Translations under genes and position numbers: made by a program
The notes under the pieces: generated by a model
Databases searched by the model: none
Told to the model about the DNA's origin: nothing
The model's input: the letters and a program-made list of their open reading frames with translations, nothing else
Assembly (NCBI GenBank): GCA_008828725.1
Contig: MEHQ01003424.1
Coordinates: forward strand, 84,333-148,332
Source of the DNA: Saccharina japonica
Lineage: Eukaryota > Sar > Phaeophyceae > Laminariales > Laminariaceae
DNA: 64,000 nt
Reading direction: 5' to 3'
Shown here: piece by piece, positions 22,553 through 32,852 of the stretch
Layout of the letters: each line of letters begins with the position of its first letter
How positions within the stretch are numbered: the stretch's first letter is position 1

Positions 22553-23770
22553 CTGGACTTGTCGGGGATTAATTTTTTACAGCCTCGACTTTTTTTGGGG
22601 GGTTACTATCATTTTTTATTTCATTTCATTTTTTTCATACCGGTACCTTTTATTATCTTCGCCCTTCTTCTCTCTCATTCTCCATATATCATGAATTGTC
22701 GTACTCGGATCTGGGGTCACAAAGCCAGGCTCCTCTCCCTCCTCCCCCACTCAACGGTTCGTGCCTTGCGTTTTTTATCGCGAGCAGACCTTCAGCCCTC
22801 TCTTCCCTCGTCGACTGCATCGAATTGTGCATCATAGTGTCGCCCAAAAATGGAAAAGACGCCCAATCGTAACGTTTCGTAGGACAGGGCTGTTATTGCT
22901 GCGCTACTTCGTCTTCCGTTTGTCATCTCACAACGTGTGCGAGTAGCGCTTGCTCCAATCACATACACCTGGTACCACGTTTTCTTTCTTCCTTTCTTAT
23001 TCTGAATCCTTCCCAGGCCCTCACGAACTTTGATGACCCCCTTCCCCATCCCCTTTTTTTCAATCACGCCAAATATTCAATATATTCTCCACAAAAAAAA
23101 ACAGATTTCCTTCGTTCAGTCTTCACACATCGACATACAAAAAGGGAACCAAAAATCCAACGACTTTTTAGACATGGAAGATTCTATCAACGAGACCTGA
23201 CTGCTTGACTGAAAAACAACACAAAAAAGTACTTAGCGTACCAGTGCGGCGCACAGGATTAATTAAGAATTTGATACTGAGTTTTTTTGGGGGGGGAAAT
23301 GAGAATGCGACCCTCTTTGTAGCTGAAAATAGTGTCGAGCACACCCAGTCTTGCGTAAGAATTCCAGTCTGGCCAAAGACGAGAGATTCTTAACTGTCGC
23401 GGTACTGTAGTTCCCCTCCTTATGTATGAACTCCACTTGCCCCAAACCGAAAGAGAGCTATACTACGACGGTATTGTAGGTAGAAACGCACGCGCTTGCT
23501 TTCAAACCCCTTTAAAGGGACCCTATTAAGACGAACCCCGTTTAAGGCGAACCCCTTCTACGTAAGGCGAACCCCTTTTATTAGGCGAACCCCCTTTTAA
23601 GGCGAACCTCTTTTAAGGCGAACCCCTTTTAAGGCGAACCTCTTTCTAGGCGAACCTCTTTTAAGGCGAACCTCTTTAAGGCGAACTCTTAAGGCACCTC
23701 ATTTAAGGCGAACTCACCGCCTATTTAAGGCGAACCCCTTGCGCCCTTTTAAGGCGAAACCCCTTTCAAG
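22553..23770 (+). repeat. 1.2-kb block repeat, copy 4
   Basis: Starts right after the N at 22552 with CTGGACTTGTCGGGGATTAA and ends in the minisatellite (23525-23765), whose last units are degenerate. Confidence 0.8.
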
Positions 23771-23954
23771 GGTAGCGACAAAAACAACCTGATAATTATT
23801 TTTTGTGATACGTACCCACACCGTCTATTACGCTAATAAGTAAGAGCAGCGTGAGCTCCCATAAGTAGGGGGTAGCGGTCATGCTGTGTGCTTGTTCCGT
23901 TAGGACTACCCTTGCTTGTAAACTCGGGCACAAACTTGTACACCCCCCCCCAAG

Positions 23955-24310
23955 CCAAGAGAGTAGATTCACATAGTGGGAGAATGTGAAAGGTACAAGG
24001 AGGAAAGGGATGTGTATGAGANGGAGATGGAGAAAAATAGACGAGTGTGACATGGAGCAGTTTGGTACACTAAATAGTAGCGAGAAAACGATCGCTATCT
24101 TAGGAGATAGATGGTGGCCACAGGCGGCGAAACAGGAAGGGGATAAGATTAGCAAAAAGTTTCTTTGTAATATATGGAAACAACGTAATGAGCGCCCAAA
24201 TGTTGGAGGTGTCTCTATTAGGAGTATGAACGGTGCTCCGTCTCGAAAGGGATGCGTGGTCAATGGTCAAATGACTCAGGCAAGCAACAAATGAGTACCC
24301 CCCCCCCCCC
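23955..24310 (+). pseudogene. LINE ORF 3' end with poly-C tail, copy 3
   Basis: Same remnant as at 21050-21402 and with an N at the equivalent point (24022). One residue differs in the NERP.VGG stretch (N instead of S). It ends ATGAGTAC plus about 14 C. Confidence 0.65.
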
Positions 24311-25458
24311 CCTCAGTCATTAGGCAGTTAGTTTCCATTTTGTTATAAGGATTACTCTGGGCTGGGTAATCGATCTCGATCGATATTTTACCCCTATAGC
24401 TCAGTAGGTAAACACCCTCAGATTTGGCGTCGTCGTCAGGACCGGCTGAAACCTTCACTTTCTATCGCTAAAAATGTCCGCTCTACAGTCCCCCGAGAGG
24501 GTTAAGAAAGGCTGTCACAAAACCTTGGTATCGGGGCTGCGGCTGTCCATTTGTTGAGCGGGAACACGAAATCAACTCTCTCCCATACGTCAGAGTTGTA
24601 CTCGTAGAGCAATGCCAACGGCGGCATGTATATATAGGGGAGCGTGCCCTGTTATTTTCTTATCTCCTCTTATCAGGAACTTAAATACAGTTGTAGAGCA
24701 ATGCCAACGGCGGCATGTATATATAGGGGAGCGTGCCTTGTTATTTTCTTATCTCCTCGCATCAGGGAACTTGGGTTATAGGGGTAAAAGATCGATCGAT
24801 TGCCCAGCCCAGGGTAATCCTTATAACAGTATTCACCCGAAACATTTAACCCTATGACGGAGGACCTAGAGTAAATAGGGGGCCTACGGTGCACACAAAA
24901 ACCTATATATTTACCTATTTTTACGAAACAATATTTGGTTCCCTGTTTACTACTGGACGCATGCTACGATAGAGGTGCGCCATGTTTTTTGTCTGAGCTC
25001 CTCACTTAAGGAGCGTCATATCTCACCGAAAAAATGATTTTGGTCGAAAATGAAAGGGCTGCCCGATGATAAGCCTCATGGCCGAACTATAACTGAAACA
25101 TTATTCGTCACAAAAAATGGAATTCCGACGAATTTGGGTTAAGAAGGCCGATCGTTCAGAAAACGATTCAGCCGAAAAGTGCTACCTCTACCGTAGCACG
25201 CACGCGTCTATGGTCCCCCCGTAATGGAAGAAGTTATGACGCTCCCTCCTTAGGTGAGGAGCTCGGAAAAAACGTGGTGCACCTCTATCGTAGCATGCGT
25301 CTCCAGGAGCTCAATACGGGTCCACCCGTCCACCCGAAACATGAACCCTATTTATAGAAGAAGTTTTTGTTCGCGCAGCTGGACCAAGGCTTCTTCGCAC
25401 TACCGTAGAATGGTCCTAAAAATAAAGGTACTATTCATACAGATTCATACGTTCTTTT
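23958..25458. repeat. Tandem duplication with 2,908-bp period, right copy
   Basis: Partner of 21050-22550. At the right end it continues without an N into TTTCCTTCCCCCC and a SINE copy, so this is probably the genuine flank. Confidence 0.85.
24950..25308. mobile_element. Foldback MITE with ACGCATGCTACGATAGAGG ends, copy 2
   Basis: Same palindromic arms as 22042-22400, inside the duplicated segment. Confidence 0.7.
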
Positions 25459-25489
25459 ATTTCCTTCCCCCCCCCCCATCCATCCCACG

Positions 25490-25880
25490 ACGTACTTTTT
25501 TTTTTCCCCCATCCCATTTATTTTCCTCACCCTTCCGTTCTCTCTCCTTCCTATTAATAGTCGTAGCTCAGGTCCGGGGTCACAAAGTAGACGCTTCTCC
25601 CTCCCCTCCCCTCCCCTCCCTACTGCGGTTGGTGCCTTGATTTTTTTAATCGCGAGGAAGACTTCAGTCCTGTCTTTCCCTTGTCGACTCGCATCGACTC
25701 GCATCGAATTGCGCCTCTACCCACGCTGCTAGGCGCTCTCAGCAGTTGATTCTGTTTTTTTTTCTTTGTTTCTGTGCTAATAAACTCACAAGTCTGACTG
25801 ACCCACGTGGGATTCGAACTCACGAAATCAACTTTAGCAGCATTCGAGGGTACCGCTTAGCCCACCGGGGCGACCGTACT
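25490..25880 (-). mobile_element. tRNA-derived SINE, fullest copy
   Basis: In reverse complement: CGGTCGCCCCGGTGGGCTAA, an anticodon-arm-like GCTGCTAAAGTTG, then a B box GTGAGTTCGAATCCC. A roughly 300-bp body follows (GGGTAGAGGCGCAATTCGA, CTGAAGTCTTCCTCGCG, GTGACCCCGGACCTGAG), and the copy ends with an A-rich tail. It shows the whole head-body-tail order of the family. Confidence 0.75.
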
Positions 25881-26069
25881 AGTCGGTAGTTAGTTCATCA
25901 CTCGAGGACCTCAACCGGTCATAAGCTATATGAATAGTATATCCCCATGTCTGAAGTGATTGTACGGTATTTAATATATTCCCTCTTGTTATATAAGTGG
26001 ATGGTGTATGACTGGAACAAGCGTTCGTACACGTTGTCAGATGGCAAGAGGAATACTAATGTTATATAT

Positions 26070-26225
26070 ACGTACGTAAACAATTATTTTCAACTATTAC
26101 ACGAGAGGTTTTCCCTCGTGCGTACGTAAACAATTAGTTTCAACTACGTAGAGGTTTTCCGTACGAACGTACGTACGTACGTAAACAATTATTTTCAACT
26201 ACGGGAGGATTTCCGTACGTACCGC
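26070..26225. repeat. Three tandem units of about 55-65 bp
   Basis: Each unit holds CGTACGTAAACAATTA, then TTTCAACTA, then GAGG(T/A)TTTCC. The units start near 26071, 26120 and 26177. Confidence 0.8.
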
Positions 26226-26689
26226 CTCCGTCAGAAAATGAACCTTTGTCGAACTTCAACCCGGTCGTAAAAAAAGAGCCCGGTCGGTGAGAAGATACCG
26301 GCCGATAAATACCCCGACCAAATCGACAGCTCGCGCCGACATCGTCTGCCGTTTTTTTTACTCGACGGTTGCTTGCCGTGGGCAAAAATCCCAATTCAGT
26401 TTACCTACGTACCTGTTTTGCTTTCGTTTCTGTTTTCCATCGCGTTTAATCTTCGCACTACGCATTACTGCTTTCTCCAGCCCTCTCCCTTGCGTAGCTC
26501 CGATCCGCGGTCACATCTATAGCAGAGGCCCTTTTCCTCTAGATCCTTTTCCTCCCCTCCTCCCCGTTAAGGCGGTGCGTGCCTTCTTTTTTTTTTAATC
26601 AGTTCTGTCGGGAAAAAAGGTCAGCATTTTCTTCCCCTCGTCGTCTCGCGTGGAACTGTGCCTACACCCGCTATCACAGCCAAGGGCGC

Positions 26690-27035
26690 CCGGAATATTT
26701 TGTTTTCGACACCACACTGGAAAAAGGGTCAGAATGGAAAACAGACCGACGCGCTGTGATCACAGGACGATTTAGAAGAAAATATGATTTTTTTTTTTTT
26801 TTTTTTTTAGTGATTTGGTTTTTAACGCCCCCCCCCCCCCCCCCCCCCTGTCCGGCCTGTTCGGCCCGATACACAGGGGGATCTGGTAAAAAAGCTGGAA
26901 AAAAAAACTGAAAAAAAGATTTGTTTCTTCTAAACCGTCCTGTGATCACAGCGCTCTGGTTTGTTTTCCGTTACTGACCATTTTGTTTAGTGTGGTGTCG
27001 AAAAAAGACTGTTCCGGGTGCCCCTGGGGTAGCTC
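26690..27035. mobile_element. Foldback element of about 345 bp
   Basis: The left arm (CGCCCGGAATATTTTG, TTTCGACACCACACTGG, GCGCTGTGATCACAGGACG) pairs with the right arm (CGTCCTGTGATCACAGCGC, GTGTGGTGTCGAAAAAAG, GTTCCGGGTGCC). Arms are about 120 bp. The centre is a poly-T run and a poly-C run of about 24. No frame is conserved. Confidence 0.75.
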
Positions 27036-27664
27036 CTAAGTTTCAGGAGGCTCCTCATTTGAGGGGCTCTCTATCTCGCACCAACACTGACGAAATCAAA
27101 CCAAGATGACCCGTTCGTGTATCAAGGATAAACCACAGAGCTATGGTCAGTCAGCGCCCGACTGAGTGGGTCATCAGTGGTTTCATCTTTTAGAAACGAA
27201 CGAACGAAGTACCCTTTCGCCCGCGAGGACTCCCTCCTCTCTCTGTCCCATCATCAATTTCCCTTTTGTCTGTTTTGTTTCTGCGCGAGGCAAGCCGATA
27301 ACGCACGATCTAAACATTCGTGCACTCGACTGCGACTTGAGGTCAGTCGATGCCAACAGGCATGGTGGCGCACCAGCATGAACAATCCCATGATGGCAGG
27401 AATGAAAAGGGTTTTCGCAACGATAAGGCGTGTGCCTTTATTGGGCATATAGGTCCTCTGTTTAGGAGCCCATTCAAGCATAAATACTTCAAGCCCAAAT
27501 AACGCTATGAACCTCTATCGTAGCACGGGTCGTGCTCTCATCCCTCTCTCTGTCTCATCTGAAACGATACGGTACCGGCACTACGAGGGGTCAAAATGTT
27601 CACGTGTCTTCTTTTTCGCCCCGCACGCACGCCCCCCCGCTCACCCCGCCCACCCCTCTCCCAG

Positions 27665-27980
27665 GCCACGACAAGAACCGCGGGCACCTCATCCAAGGCG
27701 ATGAAGCTGCTGGGGCTCTCGAGGCTCCCTCCAGACGCCACCCCCGCGGACCACCAAACCCTCATACGCCAGCACCGCTCCGCGCGTAAGGAGATCGCCA
27801 AATCGGCGTCCCCGCCCGTGCTCCAGAGGGGCGGCTCCTCCTCTCGGCTGTTGGCGAGCAACCAGGGCAAAAGCGTCGATCCTGCCCTGCCCGAGGATGG
27901 GCCGGGGTCGCTACCCGTCACCCCAGAATCATGCCGCGCGGCGCTGCGCCGTGATCGAGAAGCAGGCGCCGGCGATGGTA

Positions 27981-28017
<37 letters not shown>

Positions 28018-28369
28018 GGGGGGAAGCGGTGACGACCTCGAGGAGATAATGCCGCACACCGAGTGGTTAGATATGAAGGAGTCCTCTCTGAAGCTGGCGC
28101 CGGCGGACATCGACGACCAGTTTCTTCGAGCGATCACGGAGCTGATGGCCCAGTTTCCGGAGCCGCCGACCCGCGACCCCGCGATGGACCTGAGCTCTCC
28201 GGCGACCGTGACGGTCGGGAGAAGTAAAAGGGGGGACCGACGTGGGCTTCACGCGCCCAGGTTGCATAGTCAGCGGCGAGGGTTTGGAGGGAGCGAGAGG
28301 GCGCTGCGGCCGCCTCCAACGCCGCCGACACCAACGCAGCAGCAGCAAAAGCAGCAGCATCAACAGCTG

Positions 28370-28409
<40 letters not shown>

Positions 28410-28558
28410 GGCGGCGACACGGCGAACATCCCGATCAGCTACACCGGCAGTCGTTATTAAAGCAGCAGCAGCAGCAGGGCGACCGGCTGGGCATAGTGGA
28501 TGACGACTTTCCCGTTAGGATAAACTACTCGAACCCGGACGATGTGTTCTTGTTGTAG
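27665..28558 (+). CDS. Terminal exon of a poly-Gly/poly-Gln protein of unknown function
   Basis: An acceptor CCTCTCCCAG ends at 27664 and the frame then stays open for 297 codons to a TAG at 28558. The reading starts ATTRTAGTSSKAMKLL. It carries a Gly run at about residues 109-122 (27978-28023), then an acidic, amphipathic segment (DDLEEIMPHTEWLDMKESS and ADIDDQFLRAITELMAQFP), a Pro/Thr stretch and long Gln runs at about 28337-28407. It ends DDDFPVRINYSNPDD before the stop. The Gln and Gly runs are built from near-pure CAG and GGC codons, as in microsatellite growth. The start codon and earlier exons were not found. I recognise no domain, and function is unknown. Confidence 0.6.
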
Positions 28559-29359
28559 CCGATCGTCGGGTCCATGTTGCCCACGGGGTGAGGGGAAAAA
28601 ACCACAATAATAGCGTGCGTCGCGAAGAGGATTAGGATGGGGACGGTACTTTTATGTGTGGTGTGTGTGTGTGACCTGCTCACCGAAAAAGACCAGAGTA
28701 ACGGTGGTAGTAGCTGATGATGATGCTGGCTTGTACAGGTTAGAGCTCTCCGGAGCATCCGAACTGCGGGCGGGAGATAACTAAATGCAGTTTCGAATGT
28801 ATATTTTTTGTTGTGGTTGTTGTTGTTGTTGTCGTCGTCTCGGACGGTTATAATAGCGCATCGCGTGCGGGGTGCGTGTTGTTTACGCGTGTTTACGAGC
28901 ATACACCGTCAAGATTTAATTAAACCTTGGTACATATTTAAGACTCCCTGTTACCGACCACTTAGTTGTGGATGGAAATAAATAAAAAATAAAAAAGTGC
29001 GTCGCCACGCGGTAATACAGCGATAGCACGTTTTTTTTTCTGGAATGCGCAACTGTAAGCGCAGGCCTGCTATTCATAGGACACGACGCTCAAGCGCGTT
29101 CTGAGCGTTGATTACAAGGGATGCACGTGGTAGTTGTTGCCGCGTAGACGAGTAAGCGTTTGGCACGCAATTCGTTGATGGTCATGCCGCACGGGCGGCC
29201 TTTTCCCCCCGCGGTCCGGTCCCTGGTGCGCGAGCTCGTATGGCCAAAGTAATGTTATGTTGAGTTGTCACGAATGAAAATACTACCTATCGCGCACGAA
29301 GCGGCTGATGGTTTGATTTTCTGACTTCGTTTTTTGCTCTGGTATATAGCCAAAAATGC
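28559..29359 (+). other. Likely 3' UTR and spacer downstream of the poly-Q gene
   Basis: No coding frame. AATAAATAAAAAATAAAAAA at about 28978 could serve as a polyadenylation signal for the gene ending at 28558. A (GTT)n run lies at 28810-28832. The rest is unique-looking spacer. Confidence 0.4.
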
Positions 29360-29527
29360 GAAACACGCAGCTTCTCCGGTGCGTGAGAAATCGACATAAT
29401 ATTTAAGGGTTTACCGAAACACGCAGCTTCTCCGGTGCGTGAGAAATCGGCATAATATTGAGGGTTCACAGAAACACGCAGCTTCCCCGGTTCGTGAGAA
29501 ATCGGCATAATATTGAGGGTTTCCCGA
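29360..29527. repeat. Three tandem 56-bp units
   Basis: Units start at about 29360, 29416 and 29471. Each reads GAAACACGCAGCTTC(T/C)CCGG, then GTGAGAAATCG(A/G)CATAATAT and AGGGTT. Confidence 0.9.
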
Positions 29528-31531
29528 CAACGACATTTTGTTTAGGTTATTATGACGTCAAAAGATGACGGAGACGTACACCCCAAACCGAGCACACCGT
29601 ATGATATTTCGTGAAACTCGAGCAACGAAGGGGATGTTGCCCTCCCAACGCCGAGAAAACGAGGCAGAAGGAGGAGCTCTTCTGATCAAATCGGGCAGAA
29701 ACCAGCCCGTCCATGGATGGTTGACCTGTCTATTCTTGAGAAATGTCTTACCTCGGGGCGGTGGGGGGGGGGGTGGAGTGCTACGATGGGCAGACCAGGT
29801 GGCGATGTGCCTCATAGTCCGTCGCATTATTAGGTGGGGAATGTGATTTTTCATAGGGTTTCGGGGTGTCAGGTCCTGTTTATTGTGAACCGCCGTCGTA
29901 GTAGTATTAATAGTGACAGAACCAAACGGCCCACTCCTGTTGAAGCCCCCCCCGTTCAAAAGTCGCGTCTCGACCCACGCCCCCCCCCCCGCCGCCCGCG
30001 GTGTCGATTAGAACCCGCTTTGCACGCGTTATTATCTTGACACGCAGCCTAGTGCCACACACAGCAGGCGCGGTGGCAATACACAGAGAGGCGACGACGA
30101 CTCAAGCAAAAAAAAGCGCACGCAGCGCAACCTGTGTCCCAATTCACCACCACCACCAGGAGGGGCTCTGCAGACGTCATCAACAAGAGGCCTCGGATTA
30201 GGCGCTGGGAGCGTCCCTGGGTATCGACCGTACCCTGTGCAACGCACGGTCTCTACGTACTACATTCGCATGGTGTTGTGACCACTATTATTTGTTGTCG
30301 GTGATGTTGGTGTCGTTACGAGCGATGACGATGTTTGATGTCGCTTAAGAGCGAGGATGATGATGTACACCTTTCGCACCCGAGCTGTACTCGCCTTGCA
30401 CTGCTTTTTAACAATAGCCTTGTGTCACACACGCTAAAAACATCTACTCTGCAAAAAAAAGCATTTTCGATTTTGCCGCGTCTAAAAAAAAACAATGTCG
30501 ATTTCGGAAGCAAGGCGACTCAGACATTAGTTTCCGGCGAAAAACAAGTCATAGATAGGCGAAAGTCAGCCGTGAAGAACACGCAAGGAGATCCGCACTC
30601 ATGTAAGAAGCACAAAATATACGTATGGAAATGCAAAGGGAAACACAGACGCAACGGGGTTTGCAACAATTATGAAGGCGTGTTGTCCGAGACCGAGTCG
30701 CGGGCAGAGGGTCCCCAAGTCGTCTCTTTCTTCTCGGACATTGTCCATTTTTCGTGTGACGTCGCCTCAAGGGCTTACGTAATACGTTACGGTACGATTC
30801 ACACGAACCACACCACTTCCGAAAGGGAAAAAAACAACATAACTATCTTCCTGTCACTACACTAAGGTATACCACTACTACGCACACGAAGCCACACAGC
30901 GTGCTAAAGGCTATCAGTAAAAACCAAGCGTCCCGCCAAGCATAAAAAGCGCCGAATTAGAATCGCATGTTGCCTGCTTGCCGGAGGCCGGTTTGGGTAT
31001 ATACGGGGAGCCACCAACGAGCAAAAAAAAAACGCAACTACGAAACCAACTCGACGACCCCTTGGAAAAGCGTGCAGTTTTTTTTGTTGTTGTTGCGTTT
31101 TTCAGATTTCGCACCAAGCAGGCATCGATCGGACAACACTCCACAAAAAAACTAAACAAAAAATCTCACTTACGTTCCCGGCCAACTGCTCGGTACTTTC
31201 TCTAGAGGGTCTCTCACATCACGAAAAAAACAACAACTAAGCACTCTTAAATCGCCCTACGCCGGCAGACCACCAACCAATAATCACAGAGCGCGCGCAG
31301 ATAGCAACGCCTCGACGAGGGGTACACGACGGTCCCCACCCGCCCCTCCGCCCACTTCTCCTCCTACGAGTAAACCACCAGCTTTAACCCACGATACCAT
31401 AAAAAAAAGGTCGCTCGGGGTGGGTGAGGGACAGAGCACCCGACCACGTCAAAGCGGAGAAAACTAAGGGCACGAAATTCCTTTCTGTCAGCGAGCAATC
31501 AATAAAACAAAATGTGCGTATGATAGCGCTC
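29528..31531. other. Spacer with one possible terminal exon
   Basis: Mostly no coding signal, with a poly-G tract at about 29757-29775 and C runs at 29945 and 29981. A frame without Met at 30061-30281 is listed separately as a weak candidate. The open frame at 30335-30865 has no domain, no splice context and mixed composition. Confidence 0.4.
30061..30281 (+). CDS. Possible terminal exon, unknown
   Basis: After the acceptor-like CACACACAG the frame reads SRRGGNTQRGDDDSSKKKR and NLCPNSPPPPGGALQTSS, and it stops at TGA 30279-30281. The charged and then Pro/Gly-rich composition is like the C-termini of the other genes here. No start codon, partner exon or domain was found. It could be a chance frame. 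Confidence 0.25.
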
Positions 31532-31750
31532 TCATCTACGGAGCTCGCGAGGACGACAGCCTAAGCTCGGACATCTCTTCCCACGGAGTGCCGCCACCCC
31601 TTCGCGTGAGAGCTTCCGCGACCGTGCCTTCTCCCTCGCCGGAGGCGCCCCAGAGGGCTCGAGTCCGCCTTGCTCCGGCAACAGCGTCGGGGCCGCGGCT
31701 GCCGTCGCCTGCGCGTGTGGGGTATTCGGCGTCGGGAGGACCCGGACGAC
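31532..31750 (-). CDS. Possible last exon of the disordered coiled protein gene
   Basis: A strong acceptor (pyrimidine-rich, ending CGCGAAACGCAG) lies just upstream on the minus strand. Joined in phase 0 to the exon ending at 32853, it adds 72 residues (start VVRVLPTPNTPHAQ) and a TGA. The other two frames are also open for most of this GC-rich exon, and one ends in a plausible TPWEEMSELRLSSSRAP, so the true frame is uncertain. The intron between (31751-32852) contains two poly-C retroposons. Confidence 0.35.
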   Translation of the reverse strand, partial: VVRVLPTPNTPHAQATAAAAPTLLPEQGGLEPSGAPPAREKARSRKLSREGVAALRGKRCPSLGCRPRELRR

Positions 31751-31965
31751 CTGCGTTTCGCGGCAGAATCAAAAAGGAGACGTCGAGGGTAAGGTGGCCA
31801 CAAGGGGGGCACGCACGCACGCACGTGTAAGAGGAAAGAGCGATATACGAGATACGTGAGTGACGGGAGACGCTCAGCGCGGAGTGGAGGCTGCTAATGC
31901 CGTCGTAGCCTTGAACCGTTACCATTCAGCCCCAGAGAGTGCTACAGTAGATACGCCGTAAAGGG

Positions 31966-32175
31966 TGGGGGTGGGGGGGTGTACTCATGTCATGCATGGC
32001 CGTAGTCGTACGACCATAGACTCTCGCATTCTTGCAATGCCGGGACGGAGAACGTCGGGTTTTCACGACCAGGCAGCTTGCTTGCACCAACGAAAGCGCC
32101 GTGAGGTGTTGGGCGAGTCGCATGAAGGGGAGCTGCATCCTACTAAGAACCGCTTGTGAGGCGGACTTCGCATAG
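31966..32175 (-). mobile_element. Poly-C-tailed retroposon, copy 2
   Basis: Reads GGTGGGGGGGTGTACTCATG at the tail and ends near GGCGGACTTCGCATA. It is 5'-truncated compared with the copy just beyond it. It lies in an intron of the minus-strand gene, in the sense orientation of that gene. Confidence 0.75.
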
Positions 32176-32207
32176 GATGACAGCGTCGAATTAATTTATT
32201 GGGGGAG

Positions 32208-32565
32208 GGGGGGGGGGTGTACTCATATCGTGCACGGCCGTAGTCGTATGACCATAGACCCTCGCATCCCTACAATGCCGGGACGGAGCACGTTGGGTTT
32301 TCACCAACCAGGCAGACATTGCTTGCACCAAGCGCGAAGCGCCGTGAGGTATTGGGCGAGTCGCATGGGGGGTGAGCTGCATCCTGCTAAGAACCGCCTG
32401 TGAGGCGGACTTGCATATGGACGACAGCCTCCAATGAATTGATTTAATTTCTGGTGTGGCCACTTCCAGAGACAGCAATGGGTATCACTACGTATCTGCC
32501 TCGTGGATGCCTTACCATATACACACTGCGTGATACGATCATTCCCCTTGTGCGGAGATGAGGTT
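32208..32565 (-). mobile_element. Poly-C-tailed retroposon, copy 3 (long)
   Basis: Extends from the tail GGGGGGTGTACTCATATCG to about CATTCCCCTTGTGCGG. The outer 5' part (GGCCACTTCCAGAGACAGC, CTGCCTCGTGGATGCC) matches only copy 47683-48040. That gives the longest version of the element, about 355 bp. Confidence 0.75.
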
Positions 32566-32852
32566 ATCAACCCCGCACAAATGATCTAACAAGACCGCCA
32601 GTATGGGTGACCGCCAAAAAAAAAACAAAAACGGTACCCTGGTTGTCTAGCTCACGCAGTGAGAAGCGTGTTTTACAGCGTCATTGCCAACCGACGCCAA
32701 CCCAACCTATAAATATATAAAATATTTAAAGAGAAGGGGGGTGTAGAGGTGTACTTATAAAGTCTAAGCACGAATCGATGTTTCCATTAAAAAAAATGGA
32801 AGTGCTCCAAAAAAAGGAAGAAACTCAACAGGCTGAGAGCGAGCGGAAATAC

